A stretch of 64,000 nt of DNA from Oasisia sp. SBJ-2009 (GCA_964017155.1 OZ024865.1:13617029-13681028), one strand, 5' to 3'; positions 1 through 23,347 are shown, counted from the stretch's first letter. The notes: generated from the sequence alone by a model not told the origin. A program made the numbers and translations.

Positions 1-52
1 CTAATGTACATGCATTCTTGTTGTTACGAAATAAAATTTGATTTGATTTGTG
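1..52 (+). mobile_element. Probable 3' tail of a non-LTR retrotransposon
   Basis: The first 52 bases end in an AATAAA-like stretch followed by tandem ATTTG units, the way many invertebrate non-LTR elements end. The rest of the element would lie outside the window. This is a pattern call only, as no coding sequence is visible. Confidence 0.35.
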
Positions 53-494
53 GTTTAAGTGACACATTCTGGCCAAGTAGCAATTTATAAAGCGCAGATA
101 TGATGCAGGTCCTATGGCTATGCGTCTTTTTCATAAATTGCGAAATTGGAATTCTGTCTGCCAGTTTCTGTAAGAACATCACTGAAAATTATTTGTTTTC
201 ACCACATTGTATGTTAACATATGTGTTGACATTTTAGAATTTGAAACGGGACTATATTTGTTTTGTTCAAGGTTTGTCAAAACAGCATGAAACATTAGGA
301 CGCACGATTTCTGTTCGCACTATCTAGTAGACGTCTCAATCTACTCAAGTAGTAGTGTCAAGTGCTTCCAGTCTCTTAAAAAAGTTCATATTACTAAGTG
401 CTAGTATCACTCTAGTCGTACTCTGTGTATCTTTCCTTCTAACATTCCGTGGCTCAATGTTCAGTGTAGATGCGCCTAATGTATGCATTATATG

Positions 495-1480
495 ATAATG
501 ATAATAATAATTCCGTTGCTTAATATAGCGCTTTTTAGCTAACTAAATATCAATCAAAGCGCTTCACATTAATACTATGTGTTCACTAAATTTAAAATAT
601 AAATTAACTAAATACATAAGGTAAGATAACAATAAATAAGCTAAGATAAATAAGTAAATAAGTTAAGATCAATAAAAACACATTACTATGACGTGTTGAC
701 CAAATCTTAAATATAGACTAATTAAATACATAAGGTAAGATCAAATTAGTAATCTAATTTAAATAAATAAGTAATATAAGAGCAATAAGTAAGCAAAAAT
801 AATAAATAAGCTAAGATAAATAATTATAAAACAATAAATTAGTGTGTAAAAATACAATTCCAAACCGAACAATTTAAAACCAAGCAGCGTCATAGAATAC
901 AAATCAGTGTCATCAAGGCAGGTAGTGTAAACGAAATAAGTGAGTTTTTAGTTGTTTTCGGAAGGCTGCCAGTGTCTCAGTTGTTCTCACACAGGCAAGC
1001 TGTTCCACATGGTTGGACCTGCCACTGCAAAATTGCACCTTCCGACCGTTCTCCTCGGCACAATCACTGGGAGCAATGTTACGTCACTCGCTGATCGCAG
1101 TGCACGAGTAGGCGCGTTGCGAGCTATCGCACAATTGAGGTAGTCCGGGGCCAAGCCATGCAGGATCTTATACATGCAAGTACAGATCTTGAATGTTACT
1201 CTCATCTTGATCGGCAGCCAATGCAGCGATCGCAGAATCGGTGTGATGTGATCTCGCCGTCTGACACCGTCCACCGAGTAGACTATTGCAGTAGTCGAGG
1301 CGACTCAGCACAAGACAACGTATTGCGGCATGGCACGCGTCTCGGGTCAGCAGGTGTCGGATTCTGCTGATCAGGCGCAGATGGTAATATGCCGAAGAAC
1401 ACGAGGCGGTTCAATTGCATATGCCTATCGAAGTAGCAGCCCAGATTTCTCACTGCGTCCGTAGGTATCAATGCAGTCGC
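495..1480 (-). mobile_element. CR1/L2-like non-LTR retrotransposon, 5'-truncated 3' fragment
   Basis: On the minus strand the translation gives the C-terminal end of a non-LTR reverse transcriptase: RRRDHITPILRSLHWLPI, then FKICTCMYKILHGLAPDYL and GPTMWNSLP. This is a strongly conserved tail in the CR1/L2 group. Upstream (1471-1283), VRNLGCYFDRHMQ continues the same domain in another frame, so a frameshift lies near 1280. A second break just after WNSLP separates the terminal residues (RTTETLAAFRKQLKTHLF). The 3' untranslated part runs to a GCGCTATATTAAGCAACGGA motif and an (ATT)n tail near 500. The catalytic YADD region is missing, so this is a dead 5'-truncated copy. Confidence 0.85.
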
Positions 1481-1499
1481 ACTCTCTTCTTGTGGTCGT

Positions 1500-3520
1500 A
1501 CTGCGCTCCTTGTGTACTATAACTTGCATGCCTTTTCAACGGTTTGACACATTGCTCTAAATATTCGCAAATATGTTTAGTAGTCAACGCAGTCTTCATG
1601 TCACCTTTCTGTACAGTCATCTTCCATGCAACAGTGGTGGAATTACTATTATAATACTTTTGGAGGGAAACTGTTCTTCTGTTAAATGAATTTGATTCAT
1701 TTTCTAAACTATATTAATCTGGCAAAGTTTGCTGATAACGTGAGTGACAGTGGTAACACAGTAGCACAGACAAAACAGATGAAAAGATATTAAACAAGCT
1801 GTTTAATAATGATGGCGCAGATAAAATCAGAGGCAAGGATATAGCATCTACCTGAGGTGCCTACTGAGAACTTGGTGAGGTGCATCGTCTCACAGACAAC
1901 ACTAACAAGACAACGTGGTGAATGATACAGAGGGTAAGTGTCCTAAGATCTTGCATTAAAATTTACGTCACCTTATATTGCTACCACATATAATTACAAA
2001 TAAAAAATCTGCATGGCTTATTCAATGTGTGCTAACCCCAGAAAAATATGTACTAACATAGACCCCATTTAATATTTACAAAGTAATTTTCATAATTTGT
2101 TTGTATCATGTATCATAACAAATTATGTCAGAAGAAAGCTGCCTTAATTATTACTTCAAATGATTACAATTCACATACAGGGCAACATAAAAACAAATTC
2201 AGCATATATAACATTTTTATGATGATAATCATATAAAAATATTAATATTTGCATTTACAAAAAGAAAATAGCATAACTCAGACGGGTGTAGGTACGAATC
2301 AAGAACAAAGATTGCAATGACACTTAGCAATGCAGTAAAAATGCAATATGTATATGCAGACTACTTCAACTGTTATTTTGTTGTTAGTTATCACCCAATC
2401 ATACAACTACTTAATTCCCTAAATCTACATTGTTCCAGGTTCTTGTCACAATAAGGTGACTGCTGTTTCTGAAGATTTCCCGAGGAATAACGACCAAGCA
2501 GCTATGAGGTTCAATGCTTGTGTGCTTGTGTCCAGTGATCCGGCTCATCCTGCAGTGTTTCAGTTCCATCTGCCATTGAACTGGTTTCCTCAAGTAGACA
2601 AGAAGGACTGTAGCATTTATAATTGCAGATCCAAAGTGTCCAGTTCTGAAGAAGAAAGTTGCATTTGTGTTAAATTGCTGCATTTTCATAACATTGAAAT
2701 AAAGAAATATTACCCAACTACAGAAATGAAACAATCAAACATTACACGACGTGATAAATTTACACACACAGTAACTATGCTTTATTTCAACAACATCTTA
2801 CTTCAGCACTGTTTTGGTAATAAGGCAATTACAATGATTTATTGCAAGCATGCATCGTAACAATATTGTACTGCAATGCTAGAATGTATGATAGAATGTT
2901 ATCAACTATGATGTTACCATTTATATAATAGTATTAATTGTATTGAACATCAGATAATTGTGTAGAATAAACCTGCTTGTCTTTGGACATCTGTATATAT
3001 ACTACATGGGCAATATTAATATACTGGTGGATATTTTTTGTTTTTGTTTATGTACGCATATTGAAATTATAATAAATACATTGTCATTGATAATGGTCAG
3101 GTATATATCACTCATAACTTAATTTTGAATGCCAAACTCTGTGCTGCAGTTCTGTCGTTTAACTGTTCAGTTTCAAGAAACTAATATAAAAAATAGTATC
3201 TATTCCTTGAATTATGAATACAGAAATACCATGTCCTTGGCTTGTTAGATTATCCATATATTATTTACCTCACAATATATAATTATATAGATAATAAAAT
3301 AATGGTAGGCCATGACAAAGGGCCTACGGGCTACGTACTGCTCTGACAACCTATGTCAATTAACTTTGATTTCCAACACCATGTCACAGTGGCCATGTTA
3401 CTACTAGACATGCCTAGGGCTAGGGCTACGGTAAGCAACTTTTAATATAGTTAAATGCTAGAGTTGATATCAATTTTAACACACTTTTGCATATAGAGTC
3501 AACATTATGCTTTACTTTAC
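1500..3520. other. AT-rich stretch without a convincing gene
   Basis: No gene with recognisable homology was seen. An open frame on the plus strand at 2456-2860 with an AATAAA near 2698 looks superficially like a last exon, but neither strand gives a recognisable protein. The rest is AT-rich sequence. Confidence 0.5.
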
Positions 3521-3827
3521 TAGCCGTTTTATTATACTAATGTGATGCAAATAAGTAGTTAAAATGTGTCTTGTGTGGCATATTCTATGACGAAAACACT
3601 CCGCAAAAATGAGGCATCCCTGACTAGGATATATTTCTGGAAAGGTGTATAGAACTACCACAGGCACACGGGAACAGTGACTTTGTTAGTTGCAGTGGGA
3701 CCGTTCGTTAACCTTCTGAAGTTCTGTTGATTTCCGCCAAATAGATGAGCTGATGTTATGCATTTTCAACATTATCACTTATTTACCATCGCCGGTGATG
3801 CTGTGCTTTAGTTAGTAAGACTTAGAC

Positions 3828-4296
3828 TTAGTATGGATTATGTATATGGTAGAGCTGCCCGACCGATCGCTGATGACAGTGATGCTGATCAAAATATGCT
3901 TTATTCAAATCGTATTTGCATAGCCTCGGCGTAGGGGCTAATATTTCGTCGGACATGTCTTCTGTGACTGTGACCGTATCTAGTAACAAAAATGTGTTAT
4001 AATATATATGTAATATCCACAGTCGTATGTCAAACACAACTTTTACATCGCCACCGCCACCGGTAGCGAAACGATATATTGGACTGTAGCACCAGTTTAA
4101 AGTTAATATCACATCCCCCGTCGTGACTGTGATAGGTAAATTTGTATAATAAATACTCTGACTTACCTGAACTTACTAGGCTGAAGATTAACCGCGTTGA
4201 TTCGTTCGATGTTCTTGCTGGTGTAGCGTTTGAATGCGCATATTTGGCCACTTTAACATATCCGATCACAATAAACGCAACGTCAACGGCAGCCAT
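3828..4296 (-). CDS. Candidate small two-exon gene, 93 aa, unknown function
   Basis: Exon 1 (4296-4167) starts at an ATG with G at +4 and ends in a strong donor (TCAG|GTAAGTC) in phase 1. After a 187-nt intron an acceptor with a pyrimidine tract (TTTTTGTTACTAG) opens exon 2 (3979-3828), which enters in the matching phase and ends at TAA. The product starts MAAVDVAFIVIGYVKVAKYA, with a short N-terminal hydrophobic stretch (about residues 4-14), and ends NPY. I do not recognise the family. Support comes from the matching splice phase and from an NF-Y/YY1-type promoter directly upstream. AATAAA hexamers occur at 3905-3900 (inside the coding part) and near 3526. It could instead be the 5' end of a longer transcript. 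Confidence 0.4.
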
Positions 4297-4500
4297 TAAT
4301 TGCGAAATAGTCAGAGACAACAGGTTCCATGCACAACACCCCAGGAGGTGACGTATACCGTAATTTTGTTCATCTGTCCCCAGCTTTGTTTTTGCTCAAG
4401 TTCAGAGGTGCCGCCATGTTTACGTTCTACTGTCAGCTGATCTTAGACTGCCGCCTGATTGGCTGTTGGGTCGCCGATCTATTCTATTCGCGACAATACA
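4297..4500 (-). promoter_or_regulatory. Promoter-like region with CCAAT box and YY1-type site
   Basis: Read on the minus strand, this locally GC-rich stretch has a perfect NF-Y box, CCAATCAG (4462-4455), and an ATGGCGGC element (4417-4410) in an AAACATGGCGGC context typical of YY1 sites in housekeeping promoters. The YY1 ATG also opens a 15-codon upstream ORF. Both sites lie 110-170 bp upstream of the start of the candidate 93-aa gene. Confidence 0.45.
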
Positions 4501-4815
4501 TGCATAGACTGGTTCGCTTCGCGGTCACCGATTGTTTTTATGCTCACACTATACGAGCATTGCGGTTGAAGATTCGACATATTAAATCGCGAACATACGA
4601 AATTATTCCGACGGATTTCGTGCATACACTCTACGATGTTAAAGATACTCAATCCACTCATTCCCGTAAAAATCGTTTGCTCCTAGCGATTATTAGTCAT
4701 TTCACAAAAAGCAGATGTATCAAATACACCCGAATGATTGACTAGTTGGTTTATGCATACATGTTACTTCAATTTTCTTCAATTAATAGAACAAATGCGA
4801 ACTTTTTCGATTTTT

Positions 4816-4840
4816 GTTTCTACACGGAGCGTGTAGAAAC
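4816..4840. repeat. Short perfect inverted repeat (10-bp arms)
   Basis: GTTTCTACAC and GTGTAGAAAC flank a 5-nt loop. No function can be assigned. Confidence 0.6.
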
Positions 4841-5249
4841 TATGTACGATTCCTAACTATGGAAATGGCGTTTTGAGCGGAATACGCTTTAGTCTTCACG
4901 CGAACGAGGCTTGGGGCGAGATTGACGGCTTCAGCCTTCACCCTGTCGAGTTGTTTACGTTTAGAAACGGCGAGTGTAGGCACAAATATGATTTTTATAT
5001 GCCACCAACACGGCAAATTAAGCAGACAAAGACAGCATCGACGCATGATTGGGAAAGAATATGGAACTAGTCTAAGCAGTGAAAAGAATGACTTCGCCTT
5101 CGGAACAGTGAAAGTGCCCTTTGCAAGCTACGGGCGCCGTGGGCCGACGGCGGGGGCTGACACTGCCTTACTGCACAGTCCACATGCAGCGTTCGCACAG
5201 ATGTTCTTCCAGATAGGTTAGTAATTACGAATTGCTCAGCTATAATCAC

Positions 5250-7318
5250 GTATATATATTTAGGCGTATGGGTATATACGTCACTGATATTTCTGTTGTT
5301 TTTATTATTTTTTGTTATTGTTTACCTTCAACCTTGGCGCTTATTCAGCCAATGACAAGGTACGACAAAATAGCAGCGTTGAAGGTATGGCTATGCTATG
5401 AGTATGACTACGCCAGCCATAGACTATGCCTATGGCCTATATGACTATCACATGCCAGTGATTTATTATAATACTGTAACTATGTAATGTTTATGTCACA
5501 TATATGGTAGGTAGCAGGTTAATATCCTAACCTAAGGCTAAGATTAATTAACTAGGCTTAATTAGCCTAATAGTAGCTAGGCATAATGTAAAATTAATGC
5601 ATTATAAGTGATCCGTAACAGTTATACTTAGGCCTGCGTTATACTTATTCATAATGACAATATTTAATACATTGATAATAATAATTTAATACATTAAGCA
5701 CAATTTGATGATGATTTAATACATAAAAATAGGTATATACATATTATTTTAATTTATTAGTAACATTAATGTAATAAAATAACAAGATATTGCTTGCATT
5801 TGGAAGCCTGGGAGGTGATCGTTCATAACATTGCAAGTTTTTTCAAGTACATTAACATTTAAATGTGTCAAATTTTCAGAACTTGAGGTGTCATCACCAT
5901 AGGACATGCGGAAAAGCTCTTCATCTCAGGTAAATGAGTGTTGTAATATACATTAATTTACTCTCTCAACAAACCTTTTATAAAATAAATTACAGATCTA
6001 TGTCATTTGTGAATCCAAGGGGCCTGGGGTCCTGTGGATGTGCCTCCTACACTGTAGGAATTTGGTATTCCTAGGAACTTTTTATAATAGGTCAATGCTA
6101 ATGTGCCTCAATATTGTTTGAAATATGACTCAGTTTAAGTGATAATAATAAGTTGTGGCATTTTTCGATATCACTACTCCAAATGAGAGCGTGGAAGATG
6201 AAGCTATGCGGTATCAACAAAAATGTAGACCACACAATTTGGTTCAAAGGCCAGTAAGATTTTGTGCCCTCAAGACGATTTCTGAATCTGCCCCTCTATG
6301 CGATATTTTATTTGTCTGTATTAATGGGTGGGTGTACTTGTTAAATTGTATATAAGTAAAGACATCATAAAGTAAAAACATTTTATCAAAACTATTTCAT
6401 GAAATTAACTACAAAATAATGGCAAGCACAATATAAGTATAACTACATGTACAATGACTGCACTTGATATATGTATTTATTTCATCAGATAACAAGCAAA
6501 GCAGCAATAACAAAATTAGGACAAAGTTGAAAACGTGTTAACTATGTAAATGTAAAAAAACAGTTACTTTTATCAATATTCGTTTCATCGAGCATCCAGC
6601 ACATGGTATATCAAATACTAATTAGTTCAAAAACATTAATCCCATTCATTAGGCTTTCAAATTATGTCTTTCATAAGTTCAAAGACATTAGCTTTAGCAA
6701 ACTTGTGCTTAGTGATACATGTCATGGGAAAGTTGTTCAATATTCTGAAAGAATTGTCGTATGAAAACATATTTCTGGAAATTTACTTTTGCAAAGAGTT
6801 GACCCATAACACACACAATTGTTACAGAAACATGCTGTAAATAGATAACATAATTACATACTATGTACATATAATAACATTATGTACATAACAAATATGC
6901 ACAGCACTTTGTGACCATGTTGGATATTGTGCTTTATAAATAATACATATATTAAATAAAGTAACTAGATTATAGTTTATTTTAAAAAAATCAGTAGATA
7001 TAAAATTACTTGTTTTTACATATATTTAATATTTTGTATCTTTACACATAAAAAGTGGTTAAACTAGTCAGGGTCCTTGCCATGTGGCTGAGACTTACAT
7101 GTGCAATTGCTATATGTTACTCAATTCTATGAAGAGTACTGGCTAGAGATAGTGGTGAATACTTTTCTTTTGTACAATTAGTATTTTCACATATTAATTT
7201 CAGTGTGGCAGAATGTTTCCCACATTAGTAGAAATGTTCACTATAACAGGTCTGAGTAATGTATATATAACATGTGGGCATGCAAAGTTTATAACATGAA
7301 TAAAACAATTATATTACC
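5250..7318. other. AT-rich intergenic stretch, nothing recognised
   Basis: Runs of AATTTAATACAT-type sequence and short open frames only. No domain, repeat family end or RNA gene was recognised. Confidence 0.5.
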
Positions 7319-7319
7319 C

Positions 7320-8395
7320 AGAGATGGAGTAATCGTACTCGTGCTCATGTACTCGTACTCGAGTACGAGTACTTTTTGAGTATGAGTACTCGAGTATGAA
7401 GGAAAGTAATCGTACTCGAGTACATTACCAATGTAATCGTACTCACGATTACTTCTCACGGTTACATATTTTTCATATGAACAGTTGCAAGCAAATATAT
7501 TAGACAGATAAAAATAGCAATATTAGAAGTAATCTAATAAATGTAATAATAATCGAGGTATTCATTTTCTATTACTGTTGAACATTTCAGTTAAATAAAT
7601 ATTCAGTCAGATTTCCCTAATTAATACCTTCTCTTCCCAGAGAAGCCACATCTCCTCACCCTCCTGCTTAGTACAAAGTACAAGTTATATTGTGACAGTC
7701 CCAGGGAAGCACTGCAGGAGATTAGCATCCCCTAACATCTTGTTTTGTAATTTTAGAAGCCATGCCACAGTCCCACCTGTACTGTTTGCTCTTTCAGTAT
7801 GGTGTGAATGACTGGGCAGTTAGCTGCTAAATCTCTGTCCATTATGTTTTGTTAAGTGTAAACTGTAAACCTGTCTAAATCCCCAATATTCTGTTTGTCT
7901 CATCTGATATATGACATATTTCAATTGGATATTATTGCTAATATCATCCCTGGGATTTGAAATGTTGTTATTGTATAATTTATATTTGATCATGTGTAAG
8001 AAGTTTAATATTTTCCTCTTGATACTTCATTGACATAGTTGAACCACCACTAAATTGACACTCATTATAACACTTGTATGCTATTTGCTACAGTATCACT
8101 ATGATACCTTTAGTTTGTAGTATCATGATATATGGACATCTTGAGTATCAATCCAGTATTAAATGGTTCATTCAACACATGAGAAAGTCATCTGATGATT
8201 TATAATAACAATAACATCTGGACAGTGGATAGCAGTTAGCAGTAATCAGTTAGAACACTAGATATTGGCACAGCAACATAAAATGAATGACAACTGATTC
8301 CATGGAGGTCACCTTTACGGTAGAAACAGGATATTCATTAAAGAAATCGTGAAAGTACCAGTAATCATGATTACATTCTAAAGTAATCGTAGCGT
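7320..8395. mobile_element. hAT-like non-autonomous element, first copy
   Basis: The left end reads CAGAGATGGAGTAATCGTAC, the CAGNGATG start typical of hAT termini, followed by palindromic sub-repeats around GTACTCGAGTAC (7340-7450). The right part (8161-8395) is clearly related to 47720-47975, which ends in the inverse terminus GTAATCACTCCATCTCTG. In this copy the extreme right end is degenerate after AAAGTAATCGTA. No transposase frame is present. Confidence 0.6.
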
Positions 8396-8399
8396 GGCC

Positions 8400-9840
8400 T
8401 TTAGCAATATTATAATTCGAATATATTATGCATTCAGTTACTGCTGTGATGAAAATTTTGATAAATATTTGAAAACAGCTGGAACGTGTGAGTTGAAAGG
8501 TACCAGGTACATTGACTACAATGGAGACAAGTGCAAGAATGTTATATGTAATACTTGCATGATATAATGTACACCTACTGTATTAACATTTTATTTTCAT
8601 GTTTATTTTTTATTGAAAAAAATCATCACCATCAATCATCGCTGTTATAAAAAAATTAATTATTTTGCATAACATATAATATAAATCAACAAAATTCAGT
8701 AATAGTACTGAAATGTGAGTCGCAAAAAAACTTTTTTATAATTGTGAAATATAATATAATTCTCCGTGTGAGGTTCTGTTACACGAGATAACGGATGCTC
8801 CCCCTAAAAATACAACGTTTCTTGCCCGACCGACAAGAGCCTAGCTATTACCAGTCCCCCATGTCAATTTTATTTTTTATTTCGTCCCTCACGTCATCTA
8901 TTCTCTCTGGATATGTACTTTCGCAATTACTAAGTTTATTAACAAGATCCTGCGTAATCAAATACAATACCGGTACATATCAACACAGGTTGTGATGCTG
9001 AGCGATATCGATGGTGACTGTCAACTCACACTGCCACTGCCACTGGCACTGGCTTGCCTTGTCAGTGACAGTGACAGTGTCAGTGACACTCAGAAGTTAT
9101 ATTTATTCTAATCTTACAAGTTAGAGAATCCGCGTCGAGTCAACGTTCACAAGAGTGAATTAGTCCCCGACTACTCGCTCTTGTTGCTGACTGCGTTAAT
9201 GCATTTAATGCGTACCTTCATAGAAGAATCACTGCCTTTGACTTGCAATCTTAGACTTAGTCATGACTCGCAAAAGCACGTGCGATTTGTTATTGTACCG
9301 TAGTAAGTCGATCTCGCATAAAACACGTGACCCAAAAAGCACAGGGCGTCGGCAGCTGCTGATTGTTTCGCCAGTTATACCCGGTGTAACGGCGATTCTT
9401 TTTTTACAATTATAAAATGACAAGTACGCATTAAAAAAATTAACTGACTGTGCATACTAGTTAAACTATTAACACATTACACATCTGGTAATAAAAGAAC
9501 CGGTTTGGCGATTAGCAAACGAGTGGATTGAGTACCTTTAACTAAAAATATCTCAATGTCGGTTCCCGGTCTCCGGTCTGCGATATTCCCGACGAAAAAT
9601 CGGTAGGTCTGTGGCCACCAATACACATAATAATAGAATTTCGGTGGTTCCATGCTCCAATGACGACGTTTGCCTGTCCCCCGAGTATGACTAGCTAAAT
9701 GACTTTGTTTGTTGCGCCTCTGAGCTTGAATAATGTTAAGGATTTAGACGCTATAGAAGTTTTACAATTATTATTTTAAAAATGTGTCGATTTCGTTGTC
9801 AAAGTCTCAGCATGGATTGTTCTTTGACTTTGGGTTCGCA
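8400..9840. other. Intergenic stretch, nothing recognised
   Basis: Contains short CACTG/CAGTG tracts near 9030-9090 that can fold locally. No coding potential with recognisable homology was seen. Confidence 0.45.
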
Positions 9841-9849
9841 CTACGTGAG

Positions 9850-9936
9850 TGACGTCACATCAGGCAATTTAATGCAAATCACGCGTCAGTGACGTTGACG
9901 ATGACATCCTCCATTGCTACGCCTTGTGTGACGTCA
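9850..9936. promoter_or_regulatory. Two perfect CRE palindromes
   Basis: TGACGTCA occurs at 9850-9857 and 9929-9936, with further TGACGTT/TGACAT half-sites between them. Perfect CREs are binding sites for CREB/ATF bZIP factors. They lie about 570-650 bp beyond the stop codon of transporter A; which gene they serve is unknown. Confidence 0.35.
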
Positions 9937-10069
9937 CATATAGGGAACGCCATCGCAAATGGTGCCACGTATTCTTTTCATAGGCACGTACGCCTTGACC
10001 AAACATCGCAACTATCCCACAGAGTAGATATATTAGGACGGTGAAGCTAAATAAACTTCGTAAGTTCAT
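9917..10069 (-). CDS. Short ORF with signal-peptide-like N-terminus (50 aa), doubtful
   Basis: The frame starts MNLRSLFSFTVLIYLLCGIV, a good hydrophobic signal-peptide profile, with a plausible cleavage region around GQGVRA (residues 24-29) and a short basic/aromatic remainder (NTWHHLRWRS). It lies downstream of transporter A on the same strand and outside the duplicated block. One CRE palindrome overlaps its 3' end, and a possible donor (GC|GTACGT) follows the signal-like region. It may be a small secreted peptide, the first exon of one, or chance. Confidence 0.22.
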   Translation of the reverse strand: MNLRSLFSFTVLIYLLCGIVAMFGQGVRAYEKNTWHHLRWRSLYVTSHKA

Positions 10070-10109
10070 TATGGCTTTTGACTTTTGTACAGAAACATTC
10101 ATTGTCAGG

Positions 10110-10503
10110 CGCGAGTCCACACGTAGCGACATCTGTCACACGTTGCCAAAAAACGGCATCCAAGTGGTTAGTATGTATTTCCACCGACATTTTCAGTACA
10201 CTTAAACACATCCCATTCGCGCGCACACACGCACGCACGCACATACAAACATCCTCACGCATACCGGTGGACAGATATTTGCATATTCAATTTCATCTTC
10301 ATGGACAATAAACATAAATTGCACCAGCAACGATATTACATCAACTTACCGAAAATGTCATACATATAAGCAAGACGTTTTATCACATAGCTACACGTTA
10401 TGTTTTCACATTCGTCTCAACGCCTTGACAGCCTCAATGTCATAATGTATATACGATAACGTTCTGTCGGAATTACACCAGATTATCATCAGCAATCACC
10501 GTT
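10110..10503 (-). other. 3' UTR of transporter A (conserved with copy B)
   Basis: This block downstream of the stop codon is alignable with 22965-23347 downstream of copy B, including a CGCA-rich patch, an ATTTGCATATTCA-like patch and a TTTTCACATTC patch. At the position of copy B's AATAAA, copy A has AATACA (minus strand, 10179-10174), a weaker poly(A) signal. This supports a shared 3' end. Confidence 0.55.
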
Positions 10504-21482
<10,979 letters not shown>

Positions 21483-21497
21483 TCTAAGAGTAGTGCA

Positions 21498-21515
21498 ATA
21501 TATATATATATATGC

Positions 21516-21595
<80 letters not shown>

Positions 21596-21710
21596 GCATG
21601 TATATAGATATATACATATAATATACGTATATATACGTATATGTAAATACGTATATATATTAATATATTATAGATATATATATATAATTATATATATATA
21701 TATATATGGG
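21498..21710. repeat. TA-rich microsatellite upstream of transporter A exon 1
   Basis: TA tracts with GCATG and ACGT interruptions, beginning about 16 bp beyond the exon's start in the place where copy B has a MITE. Confidence 0.9.
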
Positions 21711-21879
21711 TCAGAACACAGTACTTTTACATGTTGTCCACGTTACCCACTGGATTTGTCACCACTGCATTTTTATACATTAAACTGATTCTGCTGTATT
21801 TTACCCTGAAAGAAATTGCGCCTACATTGCGCCTATGATAGTCATATTGATATACGATGTGATCAATCATATTTTTTTA

Positions 21880-22135
21880 TAAAACAGAAAGTTACCACAC
21901 ACATGAGACTCATGTCCGGCCAACACTGCGCCTTGTATATTTGATGCGTCGGTGTATTCGAGGCGACATTTCCGCTCCCATCATTATTGCTGAGACGTTT
22001 CGTTGTAATCACGCAAAGGCTTCTGGTTATAGCAATAGACTGCGCTGGCAAAACAATTGTTTTACGTAATCCATAAATATTCTCTGACGCCATTTATTCT
22101 GCTTTGATGACGTGTTGATATCTACGTTTGATATT
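21880..22135 (-). promoter_or_regulatory. 5' flanking block of transporter A (probable noncoding exon and promoter)
   Basis: This block aligns with 31970-32195 upstream of copy B, although the intervening intron sequence has diverged. Both share TGTATTCGAGGCGACATTT and other patches, and both carry a GT at the same position near the gene-proximal edge (CTCAT|GTGTGTGG here), compatible with a first-intron donor. CRE-like TGACGCCA (22084-22091) and TGACGT (22108-22113) lie at the far end. No conserved protein frame was found. Confidence 0.45.
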
Positions 22136-22199
22136 GAAATCATTAATCATACCAGTAAACAACACACACATACGCACGCATACATATATTGTGTATGTG

Positions 22200-22215
22200 C
22201 GTGTGTGTCTGTGAG

Positions 22216-22246
<31 letters not shown>
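22200..22246. repeat. Microsatellite (GA)n
   Basis: GTGTGT followed by GAGAGA units with one AAGAG interruption. Confidence 0.9.
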
Positions 22247-22247
<1 letters not shown>

Positions 22248-22609
22248 TATGACGATGATGATATTTCTTTTCGTCTATTCTTATCGTTAGTTTTATATAC
22301 ACTGTTTTTATTATTTGTTTCATGGAATGGTTATTATTGTGGTTAGCCCTAATGGTATCTAATATTTGCTATGATCCACACGATTTCATTACATAGCGAT
22401 ATATATTGCGAACCTATTTATACTTTACTGTAGCAATTATTCTCAATATTGGGTCTTGATTAACTTTCTTACCTGTCGGTCAATTCAAAAGCACTCCACA
22501 CTTCATGGTAATACAACAATGTTACATTAACGCGTGTCATTGCCGTGAACATCAATACATATAAAATGTTAAGTTCTTATACAATGCAGTATCCAATCAT
22601 CGAACTCAA

Positions 22610-22850
22610 GTGGACTTCTCTGGAAAGGATCCAGCCACGTTGCAATTAATGCGCGTAAACAATTCGTACACAAACATACTGCCTCTGTCTATAGCCATTT
22701 ATACAGCTGAGTGAACTGGAGCAATGCAGAGTGAAACATTTGTCCACAGTTTGACACCGCAGCCTAGGATTCGATCCATGGTTCTCCTTGTCGAGACTTC
22801 GAAGTTCTAGCCAAGGAGCCACTGCTCTACTATGCTACTAATGCACTGTA
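22610..22850 (-). mobile_element. tRNA-derived SINE
   Basis: On the minus strand there is a pol III box A-like TAGAGCAGTGG (22829-22819) and a box B GGATCGAATCC (22777-22767) about 40 bp later, the spacing of a tRNA. They are followed by a non-tRNA body containing CAGTTCACTCAGCTGTATAA, a motif I associate with marine-invertebrate SINEs. The acceptor-stem pairing is poor, so it is not a functional tRNA. It lies between the 3' end of copy B and the 5' end of copy A. Confidence 0.6.
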
Positions 22851-23010
22851 GTCTCTACATGTATCCGTGATCTTTAGTGGCGGCGATGAGCGAAGCATAT
22901 ACATCATTCAATAAACCTAGAATGTCTTGATTGGAGAAACCGACTTAATCAAGCAAGCATCCACTTAGCGTTTACAGAGTTGCCAAGGAACGAATAGCAA
23001 GAAGTTAGTA

Positions 23011-23016
23011 TTTATT
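23011..23016 (-). terminator. Poly(A) signal of transporter B
   Basis: AATAAA on the minus strand, about 330 bp past the stop codon and near the edge of the region conserved between the two copies. Confidence 0.5.
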
Positions 23017-23347
23017 TTCGCGGAAGTCTTCAATACAGCCAAACACGCACGCACGCACGCACGCACGCACAAACATGCCACACAGACAGACACCCCATAC
23101 TCACTCACGCACACACGTTGACAGATAATCAGTTATTTGCATATTCACATTCATTTTCACGCACACTAGTTTGCATCAGCTATGATCCTACGTTGACTTA
23201 CCTAATATTTCGCACGTATAAGCAGGACTTTTTATCTGATAGCTACGCCTTGTGTTTTCACATTCATCACAAAACATTAAGAACTTCATTGTCGTAAAAC
23301 ACACAGGTTACGTAAAGTGTCGTCGAAATAACAGCAGAATGGTCGTT

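Noticed and set aside
2456..2860. Plus-strand 134-codon frame with AATAAA near its middle
   Set aside because: The AATAAA lies inside the frame and the product has no recognisable feature. It could be a noncoding exon, but the coding claim is not supportable.
4329..4745. 138-codon plus-strand frame
   Set aside because: It overlaps the promoter-like region of the minus-strand candidate gene and shows no domain or splice context.
22755..22835. Functional tRNA gene on the minus strand
   Set aside because: Boxes A and B are present, but the acceptor and anticodon stems do not pair well and a SINE body follows, so it was called a SINE.
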